Assembly (NCBI GenBank): GCA_963738375.1
Contig: CAVTWL010000004.1
Span: 186,001 to 250,000 of the forward strand
Reading direction: 5' to 3'
DNA: 64,000 nucleotides
From: Bog-159 sp963738375
GTDB lineage: Bacteria > Acidobacteriota > Terriglobia > Bryobacterales > Bryobacteraceae
Of this stretch, positions 45,401-54,891 are shown piece by piece; positions within the stretch are counted from its first letter, which is position 1, and every line of letters starts with the position of its first letter. The notes below the pieces were generated by a model. The model was given only the letters and a program-made list of their open reading frames with translations, did not search any database and was not told the origin of the DNA. Made by a program: the position numbers and the translations under genes.

Positions 45401-45797
45401 TTGAACGCTGTAGCCACGAATTCCGCTGAGGTTTTGGAGAAGCCAGGCCGGCGCCAGCCGGTGGGACTGGTATTCGGCTGCACCATCCTGGGCGCGGCCG
45501 CCCAGATTCTGATGAAAACCGGCGCCAACCACATGAACCAGACGGGTCTGTTGGCCATGGCAACCAATTTGCCCCTCATGGCAGGCTATTGCCTCTACGG
45601 ACTTTCAACGCTGCTGTTGGTCGTCGCGCTAAAAGATGGCGAACTGTCGTTGCTTTATCCGGTGATCGCCCTCACTTACGTCTGGGTCACGGTGCTTTCT
45701 TTCCTTGATCTTTCACGACAGCATCAACCCATGGAAACTGCTGGGCATCGCGTTGATCGTCGTGGGCGTAGCCGTGCTCGGCAGGAGGGCTAAATAA
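45401..45797 (+). CDS. Half-size EamA/SMR-type transporter (one frame break), third pair
   Basis: About 131 residues after correction, four helices: LVFGCTILGAAAQILMKTGA, LCLYGLSTLLLVV-type second helix, and GELSLLYPVIALTYVWVTVL. Near 45705 one extra base sends the frame out of register; the correct continuation is LIFHDSINPWKLLGIALIVV then GVAVLGRR, ending TAA 45795-45797, which overlaps the next ATG. Start TTG 45401 follows acggag. It belongs to the same DMT half-transporter class as the pairs at 19 kb and 58 kb but is clearly more distant (GELSLLYPV in place of ADLSxVLPV). Substrate unknown. Confidence 0.65.
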
Positions 45798-46175
45798 TGA
45801 AGACTCCCGTCAGCCACATGCTCCTCGTGTTTTTGGCGTCCTTCATCGGCTCGTTCGGCGCGGTCTTCCTCAAATCGGGAGCGCACGCACTCCACCAAGG
45901 CTGGATGTATTTGGTAATTGCCAAAGAAGCGCCGTTTTTCAACTGGCGGCTGGCCTCGGGCGTGGTGCTTGTTCTTGCTCTCCTCGTACTTTTTCGTACA
46001 GGGCATTCGTCCGCCAGGCGAGCTATCGGTCTTATATCCGATGGTCTCGCTGGGATACATCTGGACCCTGCTCTGGTCTCGCCTCTTTTTCCAGGAGCCG
46101 CTGACCAAAATGAAGTTTTATGGCCTTTTCCTGATCATCCTGGGTGTATGCTTCGTCGGACTAGGCAGTAAGTAG
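45797..46175 (+). CDS. Half-size EamA/SMR-type transporter (one frame break), partner
   Basis: About 125 residues joined. The first part MLLVFLASFIGSFGAVFLKS lies in the frame of ATG 45797. From about 45975 the coherent sequence is in a frame one base later: YFFVQGIRPPGELSVLYPMV and FYGLFLIILGVCFVGLGSK, with TAG at 46173-46175. Its ATG shares the A of the upstream TAA, so the two halves are coupled, as in the other two pairs. It converges with an ABC ATPase gene three bases away. No glycosyltransferase adjoins this pair, unlike the others; manC and two lepB genes lie on the far side. Confidence 0.62.
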
Positions 46176-46178
46176 CGC

Positions 46179-46933
46179 CTAAACCACCCGATCCATTTCC
46201 AGAAATTCCCGTACGTGAGGATCATCCGATTTGGACAGATCCGCCGGGGTGCCAAAAAAGATCACCCGCCCCTCGAATAGAAACACTACCTGATCGGCCA
46301 CTTTGTACATCAGATCCAGATCGTGCGTCACCACGATAGAGGTCAGCCCAGCTGCTTCTTCAGCCGCAGCATCAGGTCGCTCAGATGGTCCGACATGATC
46401 GGATCGACCATGGTGGTGGGCTCGTCGTAGAGCACACATTGGGGCTGCGCGGCCAGCGCCCGCGCGATGGCCACGGCGCGTTTATAACCAGTGGAAAGAT
46501 CGGCGGGATAGGCGTCCCTGGCCTCTGCAATATCCACCATCTGCAGCAGGCCGTTAACCACGTCTTCTTTATTGCGCTCGTTGTAATCTTCCCGCAATTC
46601 CAGCGAAAACAGCACGTTTTCGCCCACGGTCAGGGAGTCGAACAGCGCGCCGGACTGGAACACCATGGTCACTTTACGCCGGATGCGCCGCAGTTCCGCC
46701 TCGCTGAAATCCGTGATGTCTTCGTGCGCCACGATCACGCGGCCGCTGTCGGGTTTCAGGAATCCCATGATGTGGGACAGCGTTACCGACTTGCCCACGC
46801 CGCTACGGCCGATGATCGCCACGGTCTGGCCGGCATCCACGTGAAAGTTCGAATCGACTAAAACCGGCCTATCGAACGTCTTATAAACGTGGCGGAATTC
46901 AATGTAATGCGGAAATTGTTCAGTGGGCGTCAT
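46179..46933 (-). CDS. MlaF-like ABC transporter ATPase (one frame break)
   Basis: 251 residues joined. Walker A GRSGVGKSVT (about 40-49), Q-loop MVFQSGALFDSLTVG, Walker B CVLYDEPTTMVDP and switch VVTHDLDLM. The SGALFDSLTVGENV stretch and DPIMSDHL are typical of the Mla/Ttg2 lipid-transport ATPases that move phospholipids between membranes. The signature is LSTGYKR rather than LSGGQ. After KKQLG (about 46347) the frame breaks; adding one C ('ggctg' to 'ggcctg') restores LTSIVVTHD and a length divisible by three. Start ATG 46933 (MTPTEQFPHYI). No permease (MlaE) or substrate-binding gene (MlaD) is adjacent. It overlaps the mobA end by 14 bases. Confidence 0.75.
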
Positions 46934-47488
46934 GATAGCCGGCCCATTCCTCGGGGGTATTGAGATTTTCGAACACGCTACCATCGTCCACGGCCCAGCG
47001 CGCTATGGCCAGATCAGCAAGTGCGTCTGTGATTTTTCGTAACACCCGAGTTCCATGGCTGCGGTCAGCGGCTTCGAGGCAGCGGCGATGATAAACGGCG
47101 CTCAGCGGTTCCCATCTGGCCCGAAGGAGCCGCATGGCACCAAGACGTCCGCGTTCGACTCTTCGGCGCCGCCAGCAATCCGCGCAGGAATTCCGCGGAA
47201 ATGGCGGGCATGTCGCAGGCCAGTACAAGGTTCCAGTCGGCGGTAGTAGCTCAAAGCCGACTCGATCCCGCCGAGCGGGCCCATCCCAGGGCTATTGATC
47301 GGCATGACCGGATAACCCAAATGCCCATATTTTTGAGGGTCGCCGATGAAAGCAGCAGATCCCGCGGCCGCAGTGACCACCGCGGCCCCATGAGTCGCCA
47401 GCGATCCGCCCCGGAAAGGCAGCAGCGCTTTGTCTTTGCCCATGCGGGAGCTTTTCCCCCCCGTCAGCACGAACCCCGCCCTGCTCAC
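46920..47488 (-). CDS. mobA: Molybdenum cofactor guanylyltransferase (frame breaks)
   Basis: About 189 residues when pieced together. The start VLTGGKSSRMGKDKALLPFR is the MobA nucleotide-binding signature; GMGPLGGIESALSYYRR follows. The next pieces, LVLACDMPAISAEFLRGLLA (about 47230-47170), NADVLVPCG (about 47160-47140) and WEPLSAVYHRRCLEAADRS (from about 47125), each lie in a different frame, so three single-base errors are needed. MobA joins GMP to molybdopterin to give the bis-MGD or MGD cofactor. Every expected motif is present in order, which favours sequencing error over decay. The ATPase gene starts 14 bases before its stop. Confidence 0.7.
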
Positions 47489-47565
47489 AGAGAAATGATA
47501 ACATTGACAGTATCGGCATCTGCTCGGCGCGCCGTTCGATTCCTGAAAAGGATTGAAACAATACC

Positions 47566-48264
47566 GTGCGGAAATGTTTTATAATCGGCTGCATGTGCGT
47601 CGCCGCGGCGGTAGCAATGCAGGGCGCGGAGGCACGGTTTCGGTCGTCCGGACCGATCCCCGAACCGGTAAGCTCGTCCGCGCGCTTCGTCCGTCAGCCG
47701 GCGGCCGCGGCCAAGGAGCCGGCAGCCGTTCCGGCCCCGCCCCTGGCCGCCACAGTCGATCGCATCGCCCAGCAGAACCGGATTTCTCCGCGACTGGTCC
47801 ATTCCGTCATCCAAGTGGAAAGCAATTACGACCCCAACGCGGTTTCGCCGAAGGGTGCGCAAGGCCTGATGCAGTTGATTCCTGCCACTGCCAGGCGTTT
47901 CGGCGTGTCCAACGTTTTCGATCCCGAAGACAATATTCAGGGCGGAGCCCGCTATTTAAAGCATTTGTTGGAGCTGTACAAGGGCGACGAAGCACTGGCG
48001 CTGGCGGCTTACAATGCCGGCGAAGGCGCGGTTTCGCGTTACGGAGGTGTGCCCCCATATCCTGAAACCCGGCAATACGTCGCTAAGGTTCAACATCGCC
48101 TGGCTGTGGGCCAGGCTCTGCCTCTAACCGAAAGCAGCCCTTCCGCCGTCAAATCCGGCGATGTGCAAACGGACGACGCCACACCAAGCGCCCCGGTAGC
48201 CGCCTATAACGCAATCAGGGAATTCAAAGACGCTTACGGCAGGGTTTACTATACTTCGCGTTGA
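47566..48264 (+). CDS. Exported lytic transglycosylase (SLT domain)
   Basis: 232 residues. Leader MRKCFIIGCMCVAAAVAMQG, a Pro/Ala-rich linker (about 25-60), then a lysozyme-like SLT domain (about 62-175): the catalytic Glu in VIQVESNYDPNAVSPKGAQG, LMQLIPATARRFG, and ALALAAYNAGEGAV with the family's AYNAG. It cleaves the glycan chain of murein to 1,6-anhydro ends. A C-terminal tail of about 50 residues is unstructured. The GTG start is preceded by aagga at 47548-47552. The amidase that follows overlaps or adjoins it by a few bases, so the two wall enzymes are probably co-expressed. Confidence 0.9.
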   Translation: MRKCFIIGCMCVAAAVAMQGAEARFRSSGPIPEPVSSSARFVRQPAAAAKEPAAVPAPPLAATVDRIAQQNRISPRLVHSVIQVESNYDPNAVSPKGAQGLMQLIPATARRFGVSNVFDPEDNIQGGARYLKHLLELYKGDEALALAAYNAGEGAVSRYGGVPPYPETRQYVAKVQHRLAVGQALPLTESSPSAVKSGDVQTDDATPSAPVAAYNAIREFKDAYGRVYYTSR

Positions 48265-48272
48265 ATGGTTCG

Positions 48273-49638
48273 ATGAAACGCACGCTCATCCCGCTGCTCG
48301 CGCTGCTGGCCTCAAGCCCGCACGGGCAGGCTTTCGGCGATGAACTGCGCCAGGTAACGGCGGTCCGCCATTGGTCCCTCAGCGAAGTCACCCGCGTGAT
48401 TATCGAGGTGACCGGCGATTTCGAATTCCACTCCGAGCGCGCCGCATGATCCGGAACGCATCTTCTTCGACGTGTTGCACTCCCGCCCGCACATCAGTGG
48501 CCGCCGGTCCTATTCCGATACCATGGCGGACAAACTGGTGAAAAAGGTCAGGGTGGCGGAAAAGCAAGCTGGCGTGACGCGTGTCGTGCTGGACTTGCAG
48601 AGTAATGCGGACTACACCGCCACCCAGCTTTCGAATCCGGACCGCTTAGTCATTGAACTGCGGATCAAGTCCGCCTTTACGCCCCCAACGCTGCGCCCGG
48701 CGGTTATAACTCAGATATTGCCGCCCGCTCCCGCCACTGTCTCCATGCCGGTCTCGGCGCCTGGGCCGGCTCCTCCCGCTCCGCTGATATCCCCTCCAAC
48801 CACCTTCTCTAAGCTGGATTCCGGGGCTGTGGCCGAAACCAAGAGCGATCGCGCCCTCGACCCCGTTGAATCCGGACGGGCTGCCAAACTAGCCAGCGAT
48901 GGCTCAGGATCTCTAACGCGGGCGCTGGGTTTGAAAATCCGCCGTGTGGTGTTGGACCCCGGCCATGGCGGCCATGACGAGGGAACCTCGGGTTCGCAAG
49001 GCCTGCTGGAGAAAGACCTGGTTCTCGACGTCGCGTTGCGGCTTGGCAAGTTGATCGAGTCGCGCATGGGCAGCGAAGTGATCTTCACCCGCTCCGACGA
49101 TACCTTCATCCCCCTGGAACGCCGGACCGCCATCGCCAACGAGAACAGGGCCGATCTTTTTCTCTCTATCCATGCGAATTCGTCGCCATACCCGCGTATC
49201 GGGGGGGTGGAAAGCTACTATTTGAGCTTTACCGATGCCAAAGATTCCCTGGTGGTAGCGAGTCGCGAAAACGCCTCATCCGATAAATCCGTTTTCGAAT
49301 TACACGATCTGATCCAGAGGATCACTTTGCAGGACAAAGCCGAGGAATCCAAAGAGTTCGCGGCGACGATTCAGGCGGCGCTATTTCCTTTCGCGTCTCA
49401 TTACGATCCGGGCATCAAAAATCGAGGCATCAAGAAGGCCCCATTCGTGGTCCTGATTGGCGCGTCCATGCCTTCCGTGTTGGCGGAGATCGGCTTCTTG
49501 AGCAACAGCCGCGAAGAAGCTCTCCTGAAAAAGCCCGATCATCGCCAAAAGCTCGCCGAAGCGCTCTACAAGGGCGTTTCGCGCTATGCGCAAAGCCTGA
49601 GCCACTTCGAAGTCGCCCGCGCGGTCGACAGCCGGTAG
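48273..49638 (+). CDS. N-acetylmuramoyl-L-alanine amidase with AMIN domain (one frame break)
   Basis: About 454 residues joined. A leader (MKRTLIPLLALLASSPHG), an AMIN domain (about 25-135, VTAVRHWSLSEVTRVIIEVT), a Pro-rich linker, and an amidase_3 domain (about 215-440) with zinc ligands in VLDPGHGGHDEGTSG, Glu in ERRTAIANENRADLFLSIHA and the catalytic Glu in VLAEIGFLSNSREE. It cuts the peptide from muramic acid during wall remodelling or division (AmiC type; AMIN targets it to the septum). One extra base near 48443 breaks the frame: 'cgcgccgcatgat' should be one C shorter, giving ERAHDPERIFFDVL. Start ATG 48273, or TTG 48261 overlapping the upstream stop. Confidence 0.85.
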
Positions 49639-49660
49639 CCGCTTGTTACACTGAAAATTC

Positions 49661-49861
49661 ATGGCTGAAACCGCCACCGAGATAGAAAGCGGAAAGGGGC
49701 CGCGCTGTCCGGTGTGCGGGTGGACCGACGTGCGGCGCTCCATGCCGAAGGGCATCTTGGATGCCTTGGTGCGCATCGTAGGATTAATCCCATACCGGTG
49801 CCGCAGTTGTAACCAGCGCTTTTACCGTCCCAGAAACGACCCTCCCGAAGCCACGGACTGA
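49661..49861 (+). CDS. Small zinc-ribbon protein
   Basis: 66 residues. CPVCGWTDV and, 33 residues later, YRCRSCNQRFYRP form a four-cysteine zinc ribbon (CxxC...CxxC). The rest is basic (RRSMPKG) with a short hydrophobic segment (ILDALVRIVGLIPY). Possibly a nucleic-acid or protein adaptor; no family name. The start ATG 49661 lies 22 bases after the amidase stop. Similar 60-80 residue ribbons are common and usually uncharacterised. Confidence 0.6.
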   Translation: MAETATEIESGKGPRCPVCGWTDVRRSMPKGILDALVRIVGLIPYRCRSCNQRFYRPRNDPPEATD

Positions 49862-49960
49862 TTCCGATGATTTTTTCTTCGACGTTGCGAAACGTTCCCC
49901 TTCCTGAGCTCACTACTCAGTAGACGTTTAGTCTTCGCATTCCGGGGAGGAGCGTACGCG

Positions 49961-50140
49961 ATGAGTGTTGGGGCAAGTAGAAGTCTGTTTGATCGCCAGT
50001 TGCATGCTGAGGTTCGCCGCATTTTGCGCTTGCTCGAACGCACCCGGCAAACGCGCCGGCAGGTCCGGCGGTTGGTGACTCTATCGGCCGTCAATGGCCG
50101 GCCCGCGCGCAGGACTCCGCCGCGGCGTTCCCGTTTCTAG
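49961..50140 (+). CDS. 59-residue basic protein
   Basis: A frame too short for most gene finders: MSVGASRSLFDRQLHAEVRR, then ILRLLERTRQTRRQVRRLVT and a proline/arginine tail RTPPRRSRF. It is strongly basic (about sixteen Arg) with one amphipathic helix and a C-terminal basic tail, the style of small nucleic-acid-binding or ribosome-associated proteins. A clear GGAGG is at 49946-49950, ten bases before the ATG. The PLP enzyme starts 17 bases after its stop. Real coding is likely but unproven. Confidence 0.5.
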   Translation: MSVGASRSLFDRQLHAEVRRILRLLERTRQTRRQVRRLVTLSAVNGRPARRTPPRRSRF

Positions 50141-50157
50141 CAGGTTACAATCAAACC

Positions 50158-51102
50158 GTGTCATCCATAACACCCGGCGGCGTTCGCGCTGCCGCCCTTC
50201 GCATCAAGCCCCTGGCCAAGCGAACCCCTGTGTTGACGTCGGCTGGCTTCGATGCCGCTTCCGGCTTACAGGTCTTCTTCAAGTGCGAAAACCTGCAGAA
50301 CGGCGGCGCATTCAAGATTCGCGGCGCCTCCAACCTCATCCTTTCCTTGTCGCCTGAAGACTTGCGGCGCGGGGTGGTGGCTTTTTCTTCCGGCAATCAC
50401 GCCATCGCGGTGGCCCTCGCCGCCCGCCATGCCGGCGCGGCCGCAACCATCGTCATGCCCGCCGATGCGCCGCGCTCCAAACTGGAAACTACCAGAGATA
50501 ACGGTGCTCAAATCGTTCTTTACGACCGCTTCACGGAAAGCCGCGAAGCTATAGCGGCCCGCCTCCTTGACCAATCTGGCGCTACGCTGGTGCCGCCTTT
50601 CGACCATCCCATGATCGCCGAAGGGCAGGGAACAGCCGCGCTGGAGTTACTCGGAGAAGTTCCAGACCTGGATGCTCTTCTCACCCCCGTGGGCGGCGGA
50701 GGTCTCCTTTCCGGTTCCGCCACCATCGCCAAGGATGTGCGTCCGTCGATTCGAATGTTTGGCGTAGAACCGGCCGATGGCAACGATACCTTTCTTTCCC
50801 TGCGGGCCGGCGAACGTCGCGCCATCCCCATGCCCCAGACCATCGCCGACGGCCTGCGCGCGCCGCAGCCGGGCGAAGTCACGTTTCCGGTGATTCAGCG
50901 CTACGTCGAGCAAATCCTTCTGGTCGACGATGACGAAATCCGCAACTCCATCCGATTCCTGCTGTCGCGGTTGAAAATACTCGTCGAACCGAGCGGAGCG
51001 GTCGGAGCGGCGGCGCTGCTGTCCGGAAAGTTGCCGGCGGGAATCAAGCGCGTAGGCGTGATTCTTTCCGGCGGCAACATGGATCTCGATCGACTGCAGT
51101 GA
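50158..51102 (+). CDS. Threonine/serine dehydratase-like PLP enzyme
   Basis: 314 residues, the length of catabolic threonine dehydratase or serine racemase and without the C-terminal ACT regulatory domain of biosynthetic IlvA. Fold type II motifs: the PLP lysine in NGGAFKIRGASN (about 43-54), SSGNHAIAVALAA, the phosphate loop VGGGGLLSG (about 182-190) and the final LSGGNMDLDRL. It removes water and ammonia from threonine or serine to give 2-oxo acids, or racemises serine. Starts at GTG 50158. No neighbour points to one pathway; substrate uncertain. Confidence 0.82.
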   Translation: MSSITPGGVRAAALRIKPLAKRTPVLTSAGFDAASGLQVFFKCENLQNGGAFKIRGASNLILSLSPEDLRRGVVAFSSGNHAIAVALAARHAGAAATIVMPADAPRSKLETTRDNGAQIVLYDRFTESREAIAARLLDQSGATLVPPFDHPMIAEGQGTAALELLGEVPDLDALLTPVGGGGLLSGSATIAKDVRPSIRMFGVEPADGNDTFLSLRAGERRAIPMPQTIADGLRAPQPGEVTFPVIQRYVEQILLVDDDEIRNSIRFLLSRLKILVEPSGAVGAAALLSGKLPAGIKRVGVILSGGNMDLDRLQ

Positions 51103-51105
51103 AAC

Positions 51106-52442
51106 TCATTGACCGGCTAATTCCCGGATCGCCGCGGCAATGCGTGAAGCCGCATCGGGTCCGACGGAGTTCTCTTCGCCGTACCAAGCCTTTTTGGCGT
51201 TCTGCAAGTAGGGCGCTTTTTCGTCCCACTCAACCTTCGGAATGATGTAACCGATCTCGTCGTCCGCCAAGCCGATCAGCATCTTGAACGGCGCGTGCAG
51301 CATTGACTTGATTGGCGTTTCGATGGGGGCGTCCGGGAAGTCGGCGCCTGGATATTTTTCCACTCCACCGACGCTCAGTTCGGGATACATTTCCCCCGGT
51401 ATCAACGCGATGGCCAGCACCGGCTGCTCTCCCGCCATGCGGATCAATCCGACCGATGTGGTAGTCGCGCCATCCGCCGTGGTTTTCTTGCGGCCTTTGT
51501 AAAGATCGGCCCGAGCCGCCATTTCGAAGCCATGATTCGTAACCGGTATCGTGATCATCCGTTCGGCGAATTGCACCTTGCTGATGCTCACAGGTTTGGC
51601 GGAAAGCGCTGCTTCGGCCGCCATATCCGCAATCCGTTCGCCTAAAACTTGGGTCTTGCGAAAACTGTTTTCTGCCGCGATCGTTCCCGTAGCCGGGTCT
51701 TTGATATTCGCTCCCAGCGGCGACTGCATCCCGCCCACAGCGCCGTTCCAAAGCACGGCCATGCCCCCTAGCCTCGCTTCCAGCCGTTTATAAAAAAATC
51801 CAGGATAGTCCGCACTGATCTGCTTGTTTCGGGAGCCCAATGTCTCCGGATGATTGGCCCAATTGACGACCGTCGCAATCCGTTTGCCATCGCGCCCGGT
51901 GAGCGTTAGAACAATCAGGTCCGGGTCGTGTACCACCGGAGGCCGCGTGTCGTCGATGAATGTATCGAGCTCGGCGCTATGGACCACCGCCAGCGCCGGG
52001 GTGGCCGGTTGCAGCGCCGCGAGCGCTCCATGGGCGGCTTCGGCGATGCGGTCCACCACGAAAGCGTTGTAAGCATCGTCGAGACCCGATTGTCCTGGCG
52101 CCTTGCCCCACAGTCCCATCGTGTCGGGGCCTTCATGGACGTGCGTGGAAGCCACCACCACATCCGCTTCAGGTACCTTGGCGCGCACCCGCTCAACGTC
52201 GTCGATGAAAAAACCGATCAGATCGACTTCGCACATGACCAGCGGTTTCTGCCCGGCGCTGAATGCCACGCAGTGCGCATACAGATCGTCGTGCACCGTC
52301 ATGGCTACCCGGTTCTGCCCAAAGCCCGCCATGTAGACTGGCGGACGGTCCTGTAACGGCGGGCTGATTACGGTCTTAAATGCGCCTGCGCGGAACTCCC
52401 CAAAAGGGAGCTCGCGCAAGCCAAAAACACAAGAAAACGCAT
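51106..52442 (-). CDS. Neutral/alkaline ceramidase-like secreted protein (one frame break)
   Basis: About 445 residues joined. The leader MRFLVFLACASSLLGSSAQA starts at ATG 52442, then one G is missing near 52382 and the mature part continues in the other frame: FKTVISPPLQDRPPVYMAGF, LVMCEVDLIGFF, VASTHVHEGPDTMGLWG and VVNWANHPETLGSRNKQISA. The last two are histidine motifs like the zinc site of neutral ceramidases (HxH and NWxxHP). The length is shorter than the full enzymes (about 650), so the C-terminal immunoglobulin-like domain is lacking. It is probably a metal-dependent lipid or amide hydrolase. Correction makes 1338 bases. It starts three bases after the sugar isomerase stop, so they form an operon. 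Confidence 0.68.
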
Positions 52443-52445
52443 TGC

Positions 52446-53408
52446 CTAAACCCACCAGGCCGCGGCAGGCTGCTCTTTGATCACCATCCCGTTCAGGAAA
52501 TCCGCCGCTTTGCGTCAGACCTTCTTCAGGCGACAGCAGACTGTCCTCATGCTCGATCGAGAGCACGTAGTCATAGCCGAACATGCGCAGCGTCGAGACA
52601 AATTCGCTCCACCATTCCGCGCCGTGGCCGTAGCCGCAGGTGCGGAAAATCCAGGCGCGATTGCGCTCGTCGGTATACTGCTTGGTGTCCAGCACGCCGG
52701 TCATCGGCAGGTTGCGCTCGTAGATCTGCGTGTCCTTGGCGTGGACGTGGAAGATGGCGTCGCCCAGCACGCGAATGGCGGCGATCGGATCGATTCCCTG
52801 CCAGAACATGTGGCTGGGATCGTAATTGCAGCCGATCGACGTGCCGGCGATCGCGCGCAGCTTCAGCATGGTCTCCGGGCTATACACCACAAAGCCCGGA
52901 TGCATTTCGATGGCGATCTTCACGCCGTGATCGGCGGCGAATTTCGCGCTGCTTGGTCCAGTACGGCGTCACCTTCTTTTCCCACTGCCACTCCAGAACT
53001 TCCAGATAATCCGGCGGCCAGGGGCAGGTGACCCAGTTCGGATATTTCGCGTTGTCGCTAGTCGCCCGGGCAGCCGGAAAAATCGATCACCACCGGCACG
53101 CCCAGTTTCTCCGCCAGCAGGATGGTCTTGCGGCTGATCTCCTGATCGCGCTTGGCACGGTCCTGATCGGGATGCAGCGGATTGCCGTGGCAGCTCAGCG
53201 CGCTGATGGTGAATCCGTTATCGGCCAGCTTCTTCTTGAATTCGTTCAGCTCGCTCTTGTTGTCCAGCATGGACAGCTTGCAGTGCGGATCGCCCGGATA
53301 GTTTCCGGTGCCGAGTTCCACGGTATCGACGTTGATGCTCTTCAGCTTCTTCAGAACATCGTCGAGGGATAGTTGCGCCAACAAGGCGGTGAATACGCCG
53401 ACTCTCAC
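52446..53408 (-). CDS. Sugar phosphate isomerase/epimerase (xylose isomerase-like TIM barrel, frame breaks)
   Basis: About 320 residues pieced together in four segments: MRVGVFTALLAQLSLDDVLK to VVIDFSGCPGD (53408-53060), then YPNWVTCPWPPDYLEVLEWQ (53040-52960), then KIAIEMHPGFVVYSPETMLK to IEHEDSLLSPEEGLTQ (52930-52510) and ADFLNGMVIKEQPAAAWWV to the TAG at 52446-52448. This is the AP-endonuclease 2 / xylose isomerase-like barrel: SALSCHGNPLHP, IEMHP, YDPSHMFW, HVHAKDTQ and SIEHED carry the metal ligands. A good aaggag precedes GTG 53408. Three single-base breaks are needed but sum to zero. Members act on sugars or cyclitols; substrate unknown. Confidence 0.7.
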
Positions 53409-54146
53409 TTCGAGTACTCCTTTCGCAGGTGGATCTATGACGTTGGAATGCCACCGAACAGCATAGCATCTGCAATCCTGCTCGCATCAGGCTGATTCGC
53501 CGCCTGGCGCAGCCCTCGGATCGAGCCGTGAACCTCCTTGCGTGTGGGCGGAAACGAGGCTGCCGTGTAACGCTCGTGCATCTCCCACAACAGGGATTCG
53601 CGGCCCCCCCCCTTTCCCGATGTCCGGCCTTGGACGAATCGGCCTGCTGCGGGATAAATGCCGCCGGTGGGCTGAATTCCGCCCATTTTCTGGGTTACCT
53701 CACTCATTTGCCTCACGGGAAGATCCGCTAACAGACTGCCTCCCCGCCGATAACTGGCGCGCAGCCAGTGGTTTGCCGCTCTCGGTGAGGGGGGCGGTGA
53801 ATGGCATGGGGGATGCGAGATCGGGGACGGGGATTCCTTAGTTGCCGGATTGTCGCCGACTCCAGAATTTGCAGCGCGACGCCGCCCAGGCGTGTGCGCG
53901 CGTGCGCGCTCTCGTTGAAGAGCATGACCGCTTGCCCGCTTGCACAGGTCTCAGCGGCGACCACATCGTCGAGATCATGGACCGGGCATCGCGCAGCCGG
54001 CAACGTGCGTGTGCCGCATTGCTTACCCATGCCGCGGCCCATCGATGCACGACCGGGTGGGGGTGCCACTGGCCGGCCGGCTGTCAGACCTGCGGCGGGT
54101 AGCACCCGCCATTGATGTACAATCGCGGGGTGACAGCGGCGCCGCG
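53409..54146. other. Gene-poor stretch with conflicting short frames
   Basis: About 740 bases without a gene I can support. On the minus strand a 93-codon frame ends at 53435, and another (53728-54165) contains HDLDDVVAAETCASGQAVML. On the plus strand, 53842-54102 contains LQRDAAQACARVRALVEEHD. The last two overlap each other as antisense and cannot both be real; neither has a ribosome site. This may be a decayed gene or simply spacer. The isomerase promoter is expected near 53420-53500. Confidence 0.35.
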
Positions 54147-54891
54147 ATGAGCAATTTCCTGCCATATTTTCAGATAATTCGGTCCGGTTTGTATGCCGGC
54201 CGGGACTTGTTTGCAGGCTTCGACGTCAACGCGCCGGCAAGCTTTGGGCTCACGCCGGAGTTCCTGATTTACCGGCAATTTGTGGCCGGCGGAGGCGCCA
54301 TTTCCGGCGGCTACCTGAGCACCATGATGCAGAGCCTCCACGACAACTCGATCGCCCAGGCGCTCCGGGTGTGGCTCGCGAACGAGAAGTGCTCCGCACC
54401 CCCGGGCGGCCACGATCTGGCGCGGACGGATCCGGCCTATACTCAGATTGCGCAACGGGCGCGGCCGCTGGCGTCGCTCAAAGTGGCAATGCGGGCGCCG
54501 GAACTGATCGCCAAGCCGGCGGCGAGCGTCGCGGTCCCTGCCGGGCGGTTCGGGCATGGCCCAGGCACCCCTCTTGCCACGCAAATCGCCAGGTATTTCG
54601 AGAACAGCGTGCGCGAAGACGGGCTGGTTTCGATAGGAACATACGGGGTGATGTTCGCCGCCGGGACGGCAGGGACGATCCAGGAGATTTTTCAGAACAC
54701 TACCAACAACCTATTACCACGCGTTCGGCGTGTTCACAGACAGCACCGGCCGGGGGCTAGGCCTCATTTCCAGTTCGTGCATCGGCGCGACGGGTGCCCC
54801 GATTCCGGGGTTGCAGTCGCAGGATCAGAGGAAAAAGTTGGCGAGCTTCGTCTCTGGTGCAAAAGCGGCTCGGGGGAAGCGTGCCCACTGA
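54147..54891 (+). CDS. Conserved-looking protein of unknown function (one frame break)
   Basis: About 247 residues joined. The first part (MSNFLPYFQIIRSGLYAGRD, LTPEFLIYRQFVAGGGAISG, SIGTYGVMFAAGTAGTIQEI) is in the frame of ATG 54147. At about 54716 one extra C puts the rest in the next frame: NNYYHAFGVFTDSTGRGLGL, ISSSCIGATGAPIPGLQSQD and a basic end, TGA at 54889-54891. Both parts have protein-like composition and the corrected length divides by three. No leader or known motif is seen; it may be a small-molecule or phage-like structural protein, but I do not assign it. Its end overlaps the start of the next gene by 11 bases. Confidence 0.5.

Noticed and set aside
51106..52923. A 605-codon frame joining isomerase and ceramidase-like parts
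   Set aside because: The isomerase ends and the ceramidase leader starts in other frames at 52446 and 52442; the joining stretch has no protein-like pattern.
53728..54165. Minus-strand 145-codon frame with a protein-like middle
   Set aside because: It overlaps antisense a comparable plus-strand frame, has no ribosome site and its ends are low-complexity; left as unassigned.
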